Shown in pieces: positions 8,378-15,746 of a DNA stretch of 37,994 nt (positions within the stretch are counted from its first letter, which is position 1; each line of letters begins with the position of its first letter). The DNA lies in assembly GCA_017934625.1 (NCBI GenBank), contig JAGBJE010000269.1, forward strand, positions 1 to 37,994. The letters are read 5' to 3'. The DNA comes from Pseudobutyrivibrio sp. GTDB lineage: Bacteria > Bacillota > Clostridia > Lachnospirales > Lachnospiraceae. Below the pieces are notes generated by a model, which ran no database searches, was not told the DNA's origin, and saw only the letters and a list, made by a program, of their open reading frames with translations. Position numbers and translations under genes: made by a program.

Positions 8378-8403
8378 CTTCTTGGGGCCTAAGCCCCAAG
8401 AAG
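8378..8403 (-). terminator. Terminator-like hairpin behind oppA
   Basis: A perfect 11-bp stem (CTTCTTGGGGC / GCCCCAAGAAG) with a 4-base loop lies about 30 bases after the oppA stop. On the minus strand it is followed by ACATTTTTATG, a short U-run. It probably stops a large share of transcripts and protects the oppA 3' end, giving more binding protein than permease. GACCCCAA at 8271-8278 could compete for the same TTGGGG arm. Confidence 0.75.
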
Positions 8404-8431
8404 CAACTTAATCAATATCTAGTATTGATAA

Positions 8432-10693
8432 TTATCTCATCTGAATATCTGTAAGAGCATCAAACCAATCATAGAAAGGTGTTGCATCCTTTACTATTGT
8501 ATCTGTGTTAACACGCTGTGTTGAGTATGTTACACAATTCTGTCTCTGATAAATAGGAATCTCAACAGCGTAATCTACGATAAAGTCAAGACACTCCTTG
8601 TAAGTAGCCTTTCTGTATGCCTGGTCTGCTGATGCTCTAGCATCCTCAATAAGCTGATCAAGCTCGTCAGAATAAATAGCATACTGGTAAGCGCTACCAC
8701 CTTCGCTGTGGTATACCTGATACATATCAGGATCAGCTGTAGCACCCCAAGCTGCACACCAGATTTCAGCCTTCTGAGCTGAAAGTGTATCCCAAAGTAC
8801 TGAAGAATCTGAAAGGTCGTTGATTGTAAGCTCAAAACCAATCTTAGCAAAAGCTTCTGAAGCTGCTGTAAGGATACCAAATGATGGATGGTCACCAGAA
8901 CCGCCACCTGGAATCATAGCTTCGTAAGAAAGCTTAGCACCAGCTGGAGCAGCTGTAAGCTTACCATCTTCTACAGTAAAGCCTGCTGCCTCGAAGTAAC
9001 CAAGAGCTGCCTGAAGAGCTGCTTCGTACTTCTCATCATCACTCATGCCCTCTGTATAGATTTCATTTCCATCAACATCCTTAGAGAATGCGATTTCATA
9101 ATCTGCATCAGACTTCTGAGGAGCTGCCCATGAAGAATTTGAGATTGGGTAGTTAATAACCTCTGCTGCCTCTCCATAGTATGAATCAATAACTACATCA
9201 CGGTATGCTGCAATAACTGTTGCAATAGCCTTACGTAAATCCTTTGACTGCTCACTTGATGGGTCATTACCAACCTTTACGTTAAGTGAGCACATACCAA
9301 TGTAACCATAACCAAGATAATCTGTAAGCTGAGTTGTGATTGTATCACCAACTAAATCATTCTCAGAGTTTTCAGAAGAAATCTGCTCTGATGTTGCCTT
9401 AGAGAATGAAGGCTCTGCGATATCAGCTGTACCCTGAACAATAGCAGGTACCTTATCAGCTTCCTGTGTCTCCTTAAACTGAATCTCAGATACGCCAGGA
9501 GCACCAAGGTAGTAGTTTTCATTTGCCTCTAAGTAAGCAACCTTGTTTGAGTATTCCTTAAATGTGAAAGGACCAGCACCAAGTGGCTGTGTTGTCTTTT
9601 CTCTGATTAATGAAAGATCATTCTTAGGGAAACCAAACTTGTTGTTATCAAAATCGTACTGAGCCTTGTCACCATAGTAGTGCATTGGAGCAATTGGAAG
9701 TGCAAGCTTCTCGATTGCTGGAGCTGAGAACTCAGTAAGTGTAAGTGTCATTGAGTAATCGCCAGTCTTAACAATACCAGAAATGTGATCTGCAGACTCA
9801 CCTGTCTCTACACCAGTTGTAGACATTGCAAGAACATCTGCTGGGAATGAATCAGCGATTGTTACATTAGCAGCTTCCTTATCCATAGCTGAGAAGTTCC
9901 ATCCGTACTGCTCACCAATTGCCATGAAGAAGTCTTCTGTAGTAGCACCATCAGGAAGTTCAAATCCCCAACCAGCAGCAGCTGTCTTAACATCATCCTT
10001 ATCAGCAGCTGCACCAGCTTCTACCATATAATCTACGATAGACTGTGTAAATGCTGCACCTTCATTAGCGCATGCATCCCAGAAGGCCTTCTGCTGGTCT
10101 TCTGTCCAGTTAGTAAAGTCTGTATTGTCTTTACCAGCAGCAGCGATAAGTGATGAAAGTGTTGAAACACCGCTTCTATATTCTTCCATACCCTCTACAG
10201 GAAGTGAAGCGAATGTACCAGGTCCATCATAAGTTGGATCTGCCTGTACATACATACTGAAAATTAAGTCATCAATAGTAAGTGGCTCACCATCTGAGAA
10301 CTTAATATCATCTCTAAGTGTAATATCATAAGTAACTGTTCCATCTTCATTCTCTGTAATGTCAATCTTTGATGGTGTGTAATAAGTGTACTCTGTACCA
10401 TTATACTCTTCTTTGTAACCGTCAATACCATCAAGAATGTACTGTCCAGCTCTTGTAGTTCTTGTTAATGTGATATTAACAAGCTTCTCCTCGATGTACA
10501 TATCTGGATGAGATTCAGCAAAAAATGGGCTGAATTTCTGGCTCATTGCGTCCCAAGCAATAACAAGTGGAGTGTCTGAGCCTTTTGAATCTCCACCCTT
10601 TGAAGCGCTGTCGCCGCCCTTTGAACCACAGCCTACCATTGAAAGTGCCATAGCAGCTGCAAGAACAAGGGAAACTACTCTTTTCTTCTTCAT
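8432..10693 (-). CDS. oppA: Oligopeptide-binding lipoprotein OppA (extended)
   Basis: Extracellular solute-binding protein (SBP family 5) that captures peptides for the Opp importer. The signal peptide MKKKRVVSLVLAAAMALSMV is followed by the lipid-anchor cysteine (Cys22 in SMVGC) and a Gly/Ser/Asp/Lys-rich linker. The family fold shows in LRDDIKFSDGEPLTIDDLIFS and later LGAGPFTFKEY. The longer frame reaches 10777, but ATG at 10693 has AGGAGG seven bases upstream and begins the signal peptide. It has 753 residues against roughly 540-600 usual; the surplus is mainly an Ala/Asp-rich stretch at about 175-300. First gene of the opp operon. Confidence 0.94.
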   Translation of the reverse strand: MKKKRVVSLVLAAAMALSMVGCGSKGGDSASKGGDSKGSDTPLVIAWDAMSQKFSPFFAESHPDMYIEEKLVNITLTRTTRAGQYILDGIDGYKEEYNGTEYTYYTPSKIDITENEDGTVTYDITLRDDIKFSDGEPLTIDDLIFSMYVQADPTYDGPGTFASLPVEGMEEYRSGVSTLSSLIAAAGKDNTDFTNWTEDQQKAFWDACANEGAAFTQSIVDYMVEAGAAADKDDVKTAAAGWGFELPDGATTEDFFMAIGEQYGWNFSAMDKEAANVTIADSFPADVLAMSTTGVETGESADHISGIVKTGDYSMTLTLTEFSAPAIEKLALPIAPMHYYGDKAQYDFDNNKFGFPKNDLSLIREKTTQPLGAGPFTFKEYSNKVAYLEANENYYLGAPGVSEIQFKETQEADKVPAIVQGTADIAEPSFSKATSEQISSENSENDLVGDTITTQLTDYLGYGYIGMCSLNVKVGNDPSSEQSKDLRKAIATVIAAYRDVVIDSYYGEAAEVINYPISNSSWAAPQKSDADYEIAFSKDVDGNEIYTEGMSDDEKYEAALQAALGYFEAAGFTVEDGKLTAAPAGAKLSYEAMIPGGGSGDHPSFGILTAASEAFAKIGFELTINDLSDSSVLWDTLSAQKAEIWCAAWGATADPDMYQVYHSEGGSAYQYAIYSDELDQLIEDARASADQAYRKATYKECLDFIVDYAVEIPIYQRQNCVTYSTQRVNTDTIVKDATPFYDWFDALTDIQMR

Positions 10694-10727
10694 AAGTAAT
10701 CCTCCTGAATTATATTTATCTACATCT

Positions 10728-10787
10728 CTATCTGAGAATGCAAACCCCTTTAAATAAAACACAACATAAAAAAGCATTATTATTCAT
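10728..10787 (-). CDS. Possible 19-residue leader peptide of opp (uORF2)
   Basis: ATG at 10787 leads to MNNNAFLCCVLFKGVCILR and TAG. AGGAG lies 11 bases upstream, rather far. Three of 19 residues are cysteine. The start codon lies in the loop of the terminator-like hairpin 10772-10798, so translation and hairpin folding would affect one another. It could equally be chance in an A+T-rich leader; only conservation in relatives would tell. Confidence 0.25.
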   Translation of the reverse strand: MNNNAFLCCVLFKGVCILR

Positions 10788-10798
10788 AAAAAATGCTT
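10772..10798 (-). terminator. Weak terminator-like hairpin in the opp leader
   Basis: Arms AAGCATT / AATGCTT (7 bp) with a 13-base loop, followed on the minus strand by TTTTTATG. The stem is A+T-rich, so it would be leaky: a possible attenuator about 80 bases before the oppA start. Confidence 0.4.
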
Positions 10799-10815
10799 CT
10801 CCTGTAAAAACAGTA

Positions 10816-10893
10816 TTAAGAAAAGAAACTAACGGAATAATGTTGAACAAAAGAAATGAATCTTAATACATTAAGATTATCATTTGCTAGCAT
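10816..10893 (-). CDS. Possible 25-residue leader peptide of opp (uORF1)
   Basis: ATG at 10893, with AGGGAG nine bases upstream, opens a 25-codon frame that ends at TAA (10816-10818). The peptide begins MLANDNLNVL and is rich in Ser and Phe toward its end (SVSFFS). It lies just before the CTGT/ACAG hairpin and the terminator-like hairpin, the classical place for a leader peptide. The ribosome-binding site is good, but protein-level support is absent. Confidence 0.35.
   Translation of the reverse strand: MLANDNLNVLRFISFVQHYSVSFFS
10859..10878. repeat. 20-bp palindrome in the opp leader
   Basis: Perfect dyad with 9-bp arms AATCTTAAT / ATTAAGATT and a 2-base centre. It is downstream of the predicted opp promoter and inside uORF1. 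It could be an operator for a dimeric regulator or an RNA hairpin. It does not look like the CodY box. No regulator gene is present in the window. Confidence 0.55.
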
Positions 10894-10977
10894 CAAAAAT
10901 TTCTCCCTTAAAAACAACTGTACACCCCTGACAGACATTATAGGTACTAAATCCCATATACTCTATAAAGTATGCTT

Positions 10978-11006
10978 ATTATATAAAAAATATAATCAAC
11001 AATCAA
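10978..11006 (-). promoter_or_regulatory. Predicted sigma-A promoter for the opp operon
   Basis: TTGATT (11001-11006), 17-base spacer, TATAAT (10978-10983). Transcription would start near 10971 and give a leader of about 278 bases before oppA. A second perfect TATAAT at 10937-10942 lacks a recognisable -35 box. Confidence 0.6.
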
Positions 11007-11181
11007 CTTTTGCATATTTATGCGTTTTAACCACATATTTAATCAAAAATACTGAAAAACAGCGAATTTATAGGATGTTTTATTCATTTAAACGCCTATC
11101 ACTTTAAAGCAGTGGTGTATTGTACTGTCAAAAAAACAATCTATATTTAATTATATTTAAAAACCTTTAAAAATAAAGAAA

Positions 11182-11211
11182 AAAGGAGCCTGATAAAAAT
11201 CAGACTCCTTT
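11182..11211 (-). terminator. Intrinsic terminator after khpA
   Basis: Arms AAAGGAGCCTGAT / ATCAGACTCCTTT (13 bp with one G-U position) and a 4-base loop, then TTTTTTCTTTATTTTT on the minus strand. It ends the ylxM-ffh-rpsP-khpA transcript and separates it from opp. Confidence 0.9.
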
Positions 11212-11215
11212 GTCT

Positions 11216-11452
11216 TTAATCTACATCAATTATATCAACAATAACTTTCTTGTCAATCTTTGAAGCTGCAGCCTTAACAACAGCACGGATAGCCTTGGCA
11301 ATTCTGCCCTGCTTTCCAATAACCTTACCCATATCAGATGGCGCAACGCGAAGCTCTACAACAATAGACTTAGCGTCTTCCTTCTCAGATACTACAACTT
11401 CATCAGGATTGTCTACAAGTGACTTCGCAATTACTTCAACTAATTCTTTCAT
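11216..11452 (-). CDS. khpA: KH-domain RNA-binding protein KhpA (YlqC)
   Basis: Small KH-domain RNA-binding protein; in other Firmicutes it pairs with KhpB and affects cell division and elongation. The KH fold is clear, with the GKVIGKQGRIAKAIR loop (the GxxG motif is GKQG). I chose the ATG at 11452 over the GTG one codon earlier, because AAGGA is eight bases from the ATG; this gives 78 residues. It follows rpsP, as usual, but is then followed by a terminator and opp instead of rimM. Confidence 0.95.
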   Translation of the reverse strand: MKELVEVIAKSLVDNPDEVVVSEKEDAKSIVVELRVAPSDMGKVIGKQGRIAKAIRAVVKAAASKIDKKVIVDIIDVD

Positions 11453-11481
11453 CACTATTATCCTTTTCCTTTCGAGTTATC

Positions 11482-11724
11482 TTACTGAACGCCTGCCTGC
11501 TTGAAAAGTCTTGCAACTGTCTCTGTTGGCTTTGCACCATTTGAGATCCACTTCTTTGCTGCCTCAGCATCAACTGTAACTGCTGCTGGCTCCTGGTTAG
11601 GATCGTATGTACCGATCTCATCGATGTTTCTACCATCACGAGGTGCTCTTGCATCTGCTACTACGATTCTGTAGATTGGTCTCTTCTTCTGACCCATTCT
11701 CTTTAATCTAATCTTTACTGCCAT
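11482..11724 (-). CDS. rpsP: 30S ribosomal protein bS16
   Basis: Small-subunit protein bS16, needed early in 30S assembly. It has 80 residues and starts [20 protein letters not shown], continuing [12 protein letters not shown], the family signature. ATG start with AGGAGG upstream. It lies 40 bases after ffh and just before khpA, the standard order for Firmicutes. Confidence 0.97.
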   Translation of the reverse strand: MAVKIRLKRMGQKKRPIYRIVVADARAPRDGRNIDEIGTYDPNQEPAAVTVDAEAAKKWISNGAKPTETVARLFKQAGVQ

Positions 11725-11764
11725 TTTAATTTCCTCCTAATAAATAATACTTTAAATGGTCTTG

Positions 11765-13105
11765 TTAAAATGGGAAACGCATACCACGTCTGCCTTTACC
11801 CATCATATTTGGCATCTGCTTCATCATCTTCTTCGATTGCTCGAACTGTTTAACAAAGCGGTTTACCTCTGCTATATCTAAACCAGCTCCAGCAGCAATT
11901 CTGTGCTTTCTGCTAGGATTTAGTAATTTAGGATTCTCGCGCTCGGCTGGTGTCATCGAAAGGATGATTGCCTCAATATGCGCAAGCTTCTTATCATCTA
12001 CAGCGCCTTCAATCTGAGCCATCTGGCTAGAATTAATACCTGGCATCATACCAAGGATTGATGACAAGCCACCAAGCTTTTTCATCTGCTCCATAGATGT
12101 AAGATAATCATTGAAATCAAATGAAGCCTTCTTTACCTTCTTAGATAACTGAATAGCTGCATCCTTATCAATCTCCGCCTCAGCCTTTTCAATAAGAGAA
12201 AGTACATCTCCCATTCCAAGGATTCGGCTTGCCATTCTATCTGGATGGAACTGCTCTAAATCAGAAAGCTTTTCACCCATACCAGCATAAAGAATAGGCT
12301 TACCTGTAACAGCCTTAATAGAAAGGGCTGCACCGCCTCTGGTGTCACCATCAAGCTTAGTAACGATAACACCGTCAATGCCAATCTTTTCATCAAATGT
12401 AGATGAAACATTAACAGCATCCTGACCTGTCATGGCATCAACTACCAGGATGGTATTGAGGATATTAATATTCTTCTTGATAGATGCAAGCTCATCCATC
12501 ATATCCTCATCTATATGAAGACGACCAGCTGTATCGAAAATAACTACATCAAAGCCGTTCTTCTTAGCATAATCCATAGCTTCCTTAGCTATCTTAACTG
12601 GCTTTTCCTTATCACCTAAGGAGAAAACCTCAACCTCTTGCTTTTTACCGTTAATCTGCAACTGCTCTATAGCGGCAGGACGATAAATATCACAAGCTAC
12701 TAAAAGTGGTTTCTTACCACGCTTCTTAACCTTACCGGCAAGCTTTGCAGTGGTGGTAGTTTTACCGGCACCCTGAAGACCAACCATCATAATAGTGGTA
12801 ATCTCTCCACCTGTACCATAGGTAATATCTGTAACCTCAGAACCCATAAGATTAACGAGCTCTTCGTTAACAATCTTAATAACCATCTGCCCAGGATTAA
12901 GACCATTCATTACATCAGAACCTAAGGCCTTTTCTGTGACAGTGTTTGTAAACTGTTTTACAACTTTGAAATTAACATCAGCCTCAAGTAAAGCCATCTT
13001 AACTTCCTTAAGAGCTGTCTTAACATCAGACTCGGTAAGCCTGCCCTTGCTCTTAAGATTCTTGAAAACCCCTTGAAGCTTCTCTGAAAGAGAATCAAAT
13101 GCCAT
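11765..13105 (-). CDS. ffh: Signal recognition particle protein Ffh
   Basis: SRP54-type GTPase that binds signal sequences and SRP RNA and hands ribosomes to FtsY at the membrane. N-terminal helices 1-90, then the G domain with GLQGAGKTT (109-117), DTAGRLHID and TKLDGDTRGG, and the Met-rich M domain from about residue 310, ending QMPNMMGKGRRGMRFPF. 446 residues, a normal length. It starts 3 bases after the ylxM stop. The FtsY receptor gene is nearby (14802-15731). No SRP RNA gene was recognised in the window. Confidence 0.98.
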   Translation of the reverse strand: MAFDSLSEKLQGVFKNLKSKGRLTESDVKTALKEVKMALLEADVNFKVVKQFTNTVTEKALGSDVMNGLNPGQMVIKIVNEELVNLMGSEVTDITYGTGGEITTIMMVGLQGAGKTTTTAKLAGKVKKRGKKPLLVACDIYRPAAIEQLQINGKKQEVEVFSLGDKEKPVKIAKEAMDYAKKNGFDVVIFDTAGRLHIDEDMMDELASIKKNINILNTILVVDAMTGQDAVNVSSTFDEKIGIDGVIVTKLDGDTRGGAALSIKAVTGKPILYAGMGEKLSDLEQFHPDRMASRILGMGDVLSLIEKAEAEIDKDAAIQLSKKVKKASFDFNDYLTSMEQMKKLGGLSSILGMMPGINSSQMAQIEGAVDDKKLAHIEAIILSMTPAERENPKLLNPSRKHRIAAGAGLDIAEVNRFVKQFEQSKKMMKQMPNMMGKGRRGMRFPF

Positions 13106-13108
13106 ATA

Positions 13109-13444
13109 TTATAATTCCTCTAGTATTAATTTGGATATATCTGCAATCTCTGATAAAGTGGCTGCATCAGCACTGCCTGCTGTTAATTCATTGATGCGAA
13201 GTACATCCGCTCTGATATTCATAAATTTCTCAACAAGGTGAAGCCTGTTCTCATAATCGGATAAAAGCTTATCACACCTTTTTAATATATCGTGGACCGC
13301 CTGTCTGGAAATAGAAAGTGTATCAGCTATCTCTGACAAGGATAAATCCTCATTAATGCTCATTTCATATACACTACGCTGATGCTCAGTAAGAAGCTCA
13401 CCATAGAAATCATATAGATAACCTGATTTAATCTTATCTTCCAT
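13109..13444 (-). CDS. ylxM: YlxM/p13-like DNA-binding protein, SRP-associated
   Basis: Small helix-turn-helix protein of the YlxM family, almost always beside ffh; in streptococci the homologue modulates SRP activity. The HTH is visible at about 18-60 in LTEHQRSVYEMSINEDLSLSEIADTL followed by SISRQAVHDILKR, like a sigma factor region 4. 111 residues. ATG start with GAGAGGAG upstream. It is the first gene of the ylxM-ffh-rpsP-khpA transcript, with a strong promoter overlapping the preceding terminator. Confidence 0.92.
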   Translation of the reverse strand: MEDKIKSGYLYDFYGELLTEHQRSVYEMSINEDLSLSEIADTLSISRQAVHDILKRCDKLLSDYENRLHLVEKFMNIRADVLRINELTAGSADAATLSEIADISKLILEEL

Positions 13445-13467
13445 TACGCTCCTCTCAGACCCTATAT

Positions 13468-13496
13468 AATATACTATAATAAAAAATGGGTGTCAA
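13468..13496 (-). promoter_or_regulatory. Predicted strong promoter for ylxM-ffh-rpsP-khpA
   Basis: Perfect -35 TTGACA (13491-13496), 17-base spacer, TATATT (13468-13473). The start of transcription is predicted near 13461, 17 bases before the ylxM ATG. The -35 lies inside the downstream arm of the ilvA terminator, and the spacer holds that terminator's T-run. Confidence 0.8.
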
Positions 13497-13514
13497 GCAT
13501 TTTTGCTTGACACC
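13489..13514 (-). terminator. Intrinsic terminator after ilvA
   Basis: Perfect 10-bp stem GGTGTCAAGC / GCTTGACACC, 6-base loop, then CATTTTTTATT on the minus strand. It ends the smc-ftsY-ilvA transcript. Confidence 0.9.
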
Positions 13515-13516
13515 TT

Positions 13517-13563
13517 ACCCTCATCCGCCCCTTCGGGGCACCTTCCCCCAATAGGGGGAAGGC
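13517..13563. repeat. GC-rich palindromic repeat, copy 1
   Basis: The element begins ACCCTCATCCGCCCC and contains two hairpins: GCCCC-TTC-GGGGC and CCTTCCCCC-AAT-AGGGGGAAGG. A near-identical copy lies at 25234-25282. It lies directly behind the ilvA stop. It looks like the intergenic REP-like element seen in many Clostridia (recalled pattern CCCTCATCCG...CACCTTCCCCC); this identity is from memory. Confidence 0.85.
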
Positions 13564-13565
13564 TA

Positions 13566-14777
13566 TTATAATGAAGTTCTTACTATTTTAGGGCGATAGC
13601 CTTCTTTATCTAAGGCCTTAAAGATTTGCTCCTTGTGCTCTGTGCCAAAAGCTTCAAGTGTGATGCGAAGCTCAACAGCTGCAGATCTATTGGTTGTAAC
13701 AAACTGGTTATGCTCCAGCTTAACTACATTACCCTGATTATCAGCAATAACCTGAGAAACCTTAGCAAGCATGCCCGGCTTATCAGGAAGAAGTACAGAT
13801 ACCGTAAAGATTCTGTCACGGAAAATAAGTCCCTGTTGTACCACAGATGACATGGTAATAACATCCATGTTACCACCTGAAAGAACAGATACAACCCGCT
13901 TATCCTTAAATCCTAAATGGTTAAGAGCCGCAACTGTAAGAAGTCCTGAATTCTCAACAACCATCTTATGATTTTCTACCATATCAAGGAATGCAACGAT
14001 AAGTTCATCATCATCAACAGTGATAATCTCATCTATATTTTCCTGCAAGTAAGGGAAAATATTGCTTCCTGGTGTCTTAACTGCAGTACCATCAGCGATA
14101 GTATTAACAGTCTTAAGAGTAGTAACCTCTCCCTTATCAAATGAAGCCTTGAGAGATGCTGCACCGCTTGGCTCTACACCAATAACCTTTATCTTTGGAT
14201 TAAGCAACTTGGCAAGTGTAGAAACACCTGTAGCAAGACCGCCGCCTCCGATTGGAACTAAAATATACTCAACAAGTGGAAGCTCCTTAAAGATTTCCAT
14301 TGCAATTGTGCCCTGGCCTGTTGCAACAGCTAAATCATCAAATGGATGGATAAATGTATATCCATGCTCATCTGCAAGCTTGTATGCATATTCGCAAGCC
14401 TCATCATAAACATCTCCGTATAAAACAACATCAGCGCCATAGCTCTTTGTACGATTAACCTTAATAAGAGGTGTTGTAGTTGGCATAACAATGGTAGCCT
14501 TAACTCCATACTTGCTAGCTGCGTATGCAACACCCTGGGCATGATTACCAGCAGAAGCTGTAATAAGTCCTTTAGCTCTTTCTTCTTCAGAAAGTGTGCT
14601 TATTTTGTAATAGGCACCTCTAAGCTTGTATGCACCAGTAAGCTGCATATTCTCTGGCTTAAGATAAACCATATTACCGCACTTCTCACTAAAATAATCG
14701 CTGTAAACCAGCTTTGTCTCATGTGTTACCTCTGTAACAATCTTTGAAGCCTCTTCAAACTTGTCTAATGTAAGCAT
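13566..14777 (-). CDS. ilvA: Threonine ammonia-lyase with ACT domain
   Basis: PLP enzyme converting threonine to 2-oxobutanoate and ammonia, first step toward isoleucine or a catabolic route. The PLP lysine is Lys51 in LTGAYKLRGAYYKI; SAGNHAQG (75-82) and the phosphate-binding loop PIGGGGLATG follow. The C-terminal ACT domain (about 325-400, FTVSVLLPDKPGMLAKVSQVI) fits the short TdcB/IlvA form with one ACT domain, 403 residues. Whether it is biosynthetic or catabolic cannot be decided here. It lies between ftsY and ylxM, where these genes are usually adjacent, 24 bases after ftsY and ahead of a terminator. Confidence 0.93.
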   Translation of the reverse strand: MLTLDKFEEASKIVTEVTHETKLVYSDYFSEKCGNMVYLKPENMQLTGAYKLRGAYYKISTLSEEERAKGLITASAGNHAQGVAYAASKYGVKATIVMPTTTPLIKVNRTKSYGADVVLYGDVYDEACEYAYKLADEHGYTFIHPFDDLAVATGQGTIAMEIFKELPLVEYILVPIGGGGLATGVSTLAKLLNPKIKVIGVEPSGAASLKASFDKGEVTTLKTVNTIADGTAVKTPGSNIFPYLQENIDEIITVDDDELIVAFLDMVENHKMVVENSGLLTVAALNHLGFKDKRVVSVLSGGNMDVITMSSVVQQGLIFRDRIFTVSVLLPDKPGMLAKVSQVIADNQGNVVKLEHNQFVTTNRSAAVELRITLEAFGTEHKEQIFKALDKEGYRPKIVRTSL

Positions 14778-14801
14778 TTTTAGTCTCCCTTTCTTCTAGT
14801 C

Positions 14802-15731
14802 TTAGCCTTCAGCGTAGAATAAAGCGTCTACAAATTCATCTGCGTTGAATTTCTCTAAGTCGTCTATTGTTTCTCCTACACCAATATATTTTACTGGCAA
14901 TTTTAACTCAGATTGTATTGCAATTGCAATACCTCCTTTTGCAGTTCCATCTAATTTTGTTAAAACTATACCAGAAATATCCGTTACATCGGAAAATTCT
15001 TTAGCTTGAACTAGAGCATTTTGACCTGTAGTACCGTCTAAAACGATAAGTGTCTCTCTGTATGCCTCTGGGAATTCTTTTGTAATTGTATTATTTATCT
15101 TAGAAAGCTCGTTCATAAGATTCTTTTTATTGTGAAGACGTCCTGCTGTATCAACAAGCAAAACATCAATACCTCTTGCCTTTGCAGCATGAACAGCATC
15201 ATAGACTACAGCAGCTGGGTCTGAGCCCTCTGGACCGCCGACAAAATCTACTGAAGCCCTATTCGCCCATTCCTTAAGCTGATCTGAAGCTGCTGCTCTA
15301 AAGGTATCAGCCCCTGCCACCATAACCTTCTTGCCATTTGCCTTAAGCTTTCCAGCAAGCTTTCCTATAGTGGTGGTCTTTCCAACGCCATTAACGCCTA
15401 TTACAAGAACAACAGAAGTCTTATTTTCAAACTCGAATGCAGCTTCTCCTAAAGACATCTGCTCCTTAATCTCGTTTATAAGGAATTCCTTACATTCAGA
15501 AGGCTCCTTAATATGCTCCTTTTTAACAGCATCTCTTAAATCATCAAGGATTGTCTCTGTTGTTCTAACACCAATATCTCCCATAATAAGAACTTCTTCC
15601 AATTCTTCATAGAAATCCTCATCGATATTGGTAAATCCATTGAAAATATAATCCATGGATTTAATAAAATTATCTCTTGTCTTGGTCAGCCCCTTTATAA
15701 GACGCTGCCAAAAGCTAATCTTTTCTGCCAT
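14802..15731 (-). CDS. ftsY: Signal recognition particle receptor FtsY
   Basis: Membrane-associated SRP GTPase that receives Ffh-ribosome complexes. It has 309 residues: N domain 1-100, G domain with GVNGVGKTTTIGKLAG (112-127), DTAGRLHNK and LTKLDGTAKGG. It is the short Firmicute form, without the long acidic A domain of E. coli FtsY; the N-terminal segment MAEKISFWQRLIKGL looks amphipathic and could bind membrane. ATG with a GGAGG upstream; 15 bases after smc, so cotranscribed. Confidence 0.97.
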   Translation of the reverse strand: MAEKISFWQRLIKGLTKTRDNFIKSMDYIFNGFTNIDEDFYEELEEVLIMGDIGVRTTETILDDLRDAVKKEHIKEPSECKEFLINEIKEQMSLGEAAFEFENKTSVVLVIGVNGVGKTTTIGKLAGKLKANGKKVMVAGADTFRAAASDQLKEWANRASVDFVGGPEGSDPAAVVYDAVHAAKARGIDVLLVDTAGRLHNKKNLMNELSKINNTITKEFPEAYRETLIVLDGTTGQNALVQAKEFSDVTDISGIVLTKLDGTAKGGIAIAIQSELKLPVKYIGVGETIDDLEKFNADEFVDALFYAEG

Positions 15732-15746
15732 ATTGCCTCCAGACGA

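Larger units (their letters stand above)
10694..11215. other. Intergenic region khpA-oppA: terminator, promoter and long opp leader
   Basis: 522 bases without a full-size gene. From right to left it holds the khpA terminator (11182-11211), an A+T-rich stretch, a predicted opp promoter (10978-11006), a 25-codon upstream reading frame (10816-10893) that contains a perfect palindrome (10859-10878), a small CTGT/ACAG hairpin (10802-10813), a terminator-like hairpin (10772-10798), a second short reading frame (10728-10787), and the oppA ribosome-binding site. An 83-codon plus-strand frame here (10856-11107) looks like chance. Confidence 0.7.

Noticed and set aside
10856..11107. 83-codon plus-strand frame upstream of oppA
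   Set aside because: No ribosome-binding site, low-complexity A+T-rich composition, no family resemblance, and it overlaps the predicted opp promoter and leader.
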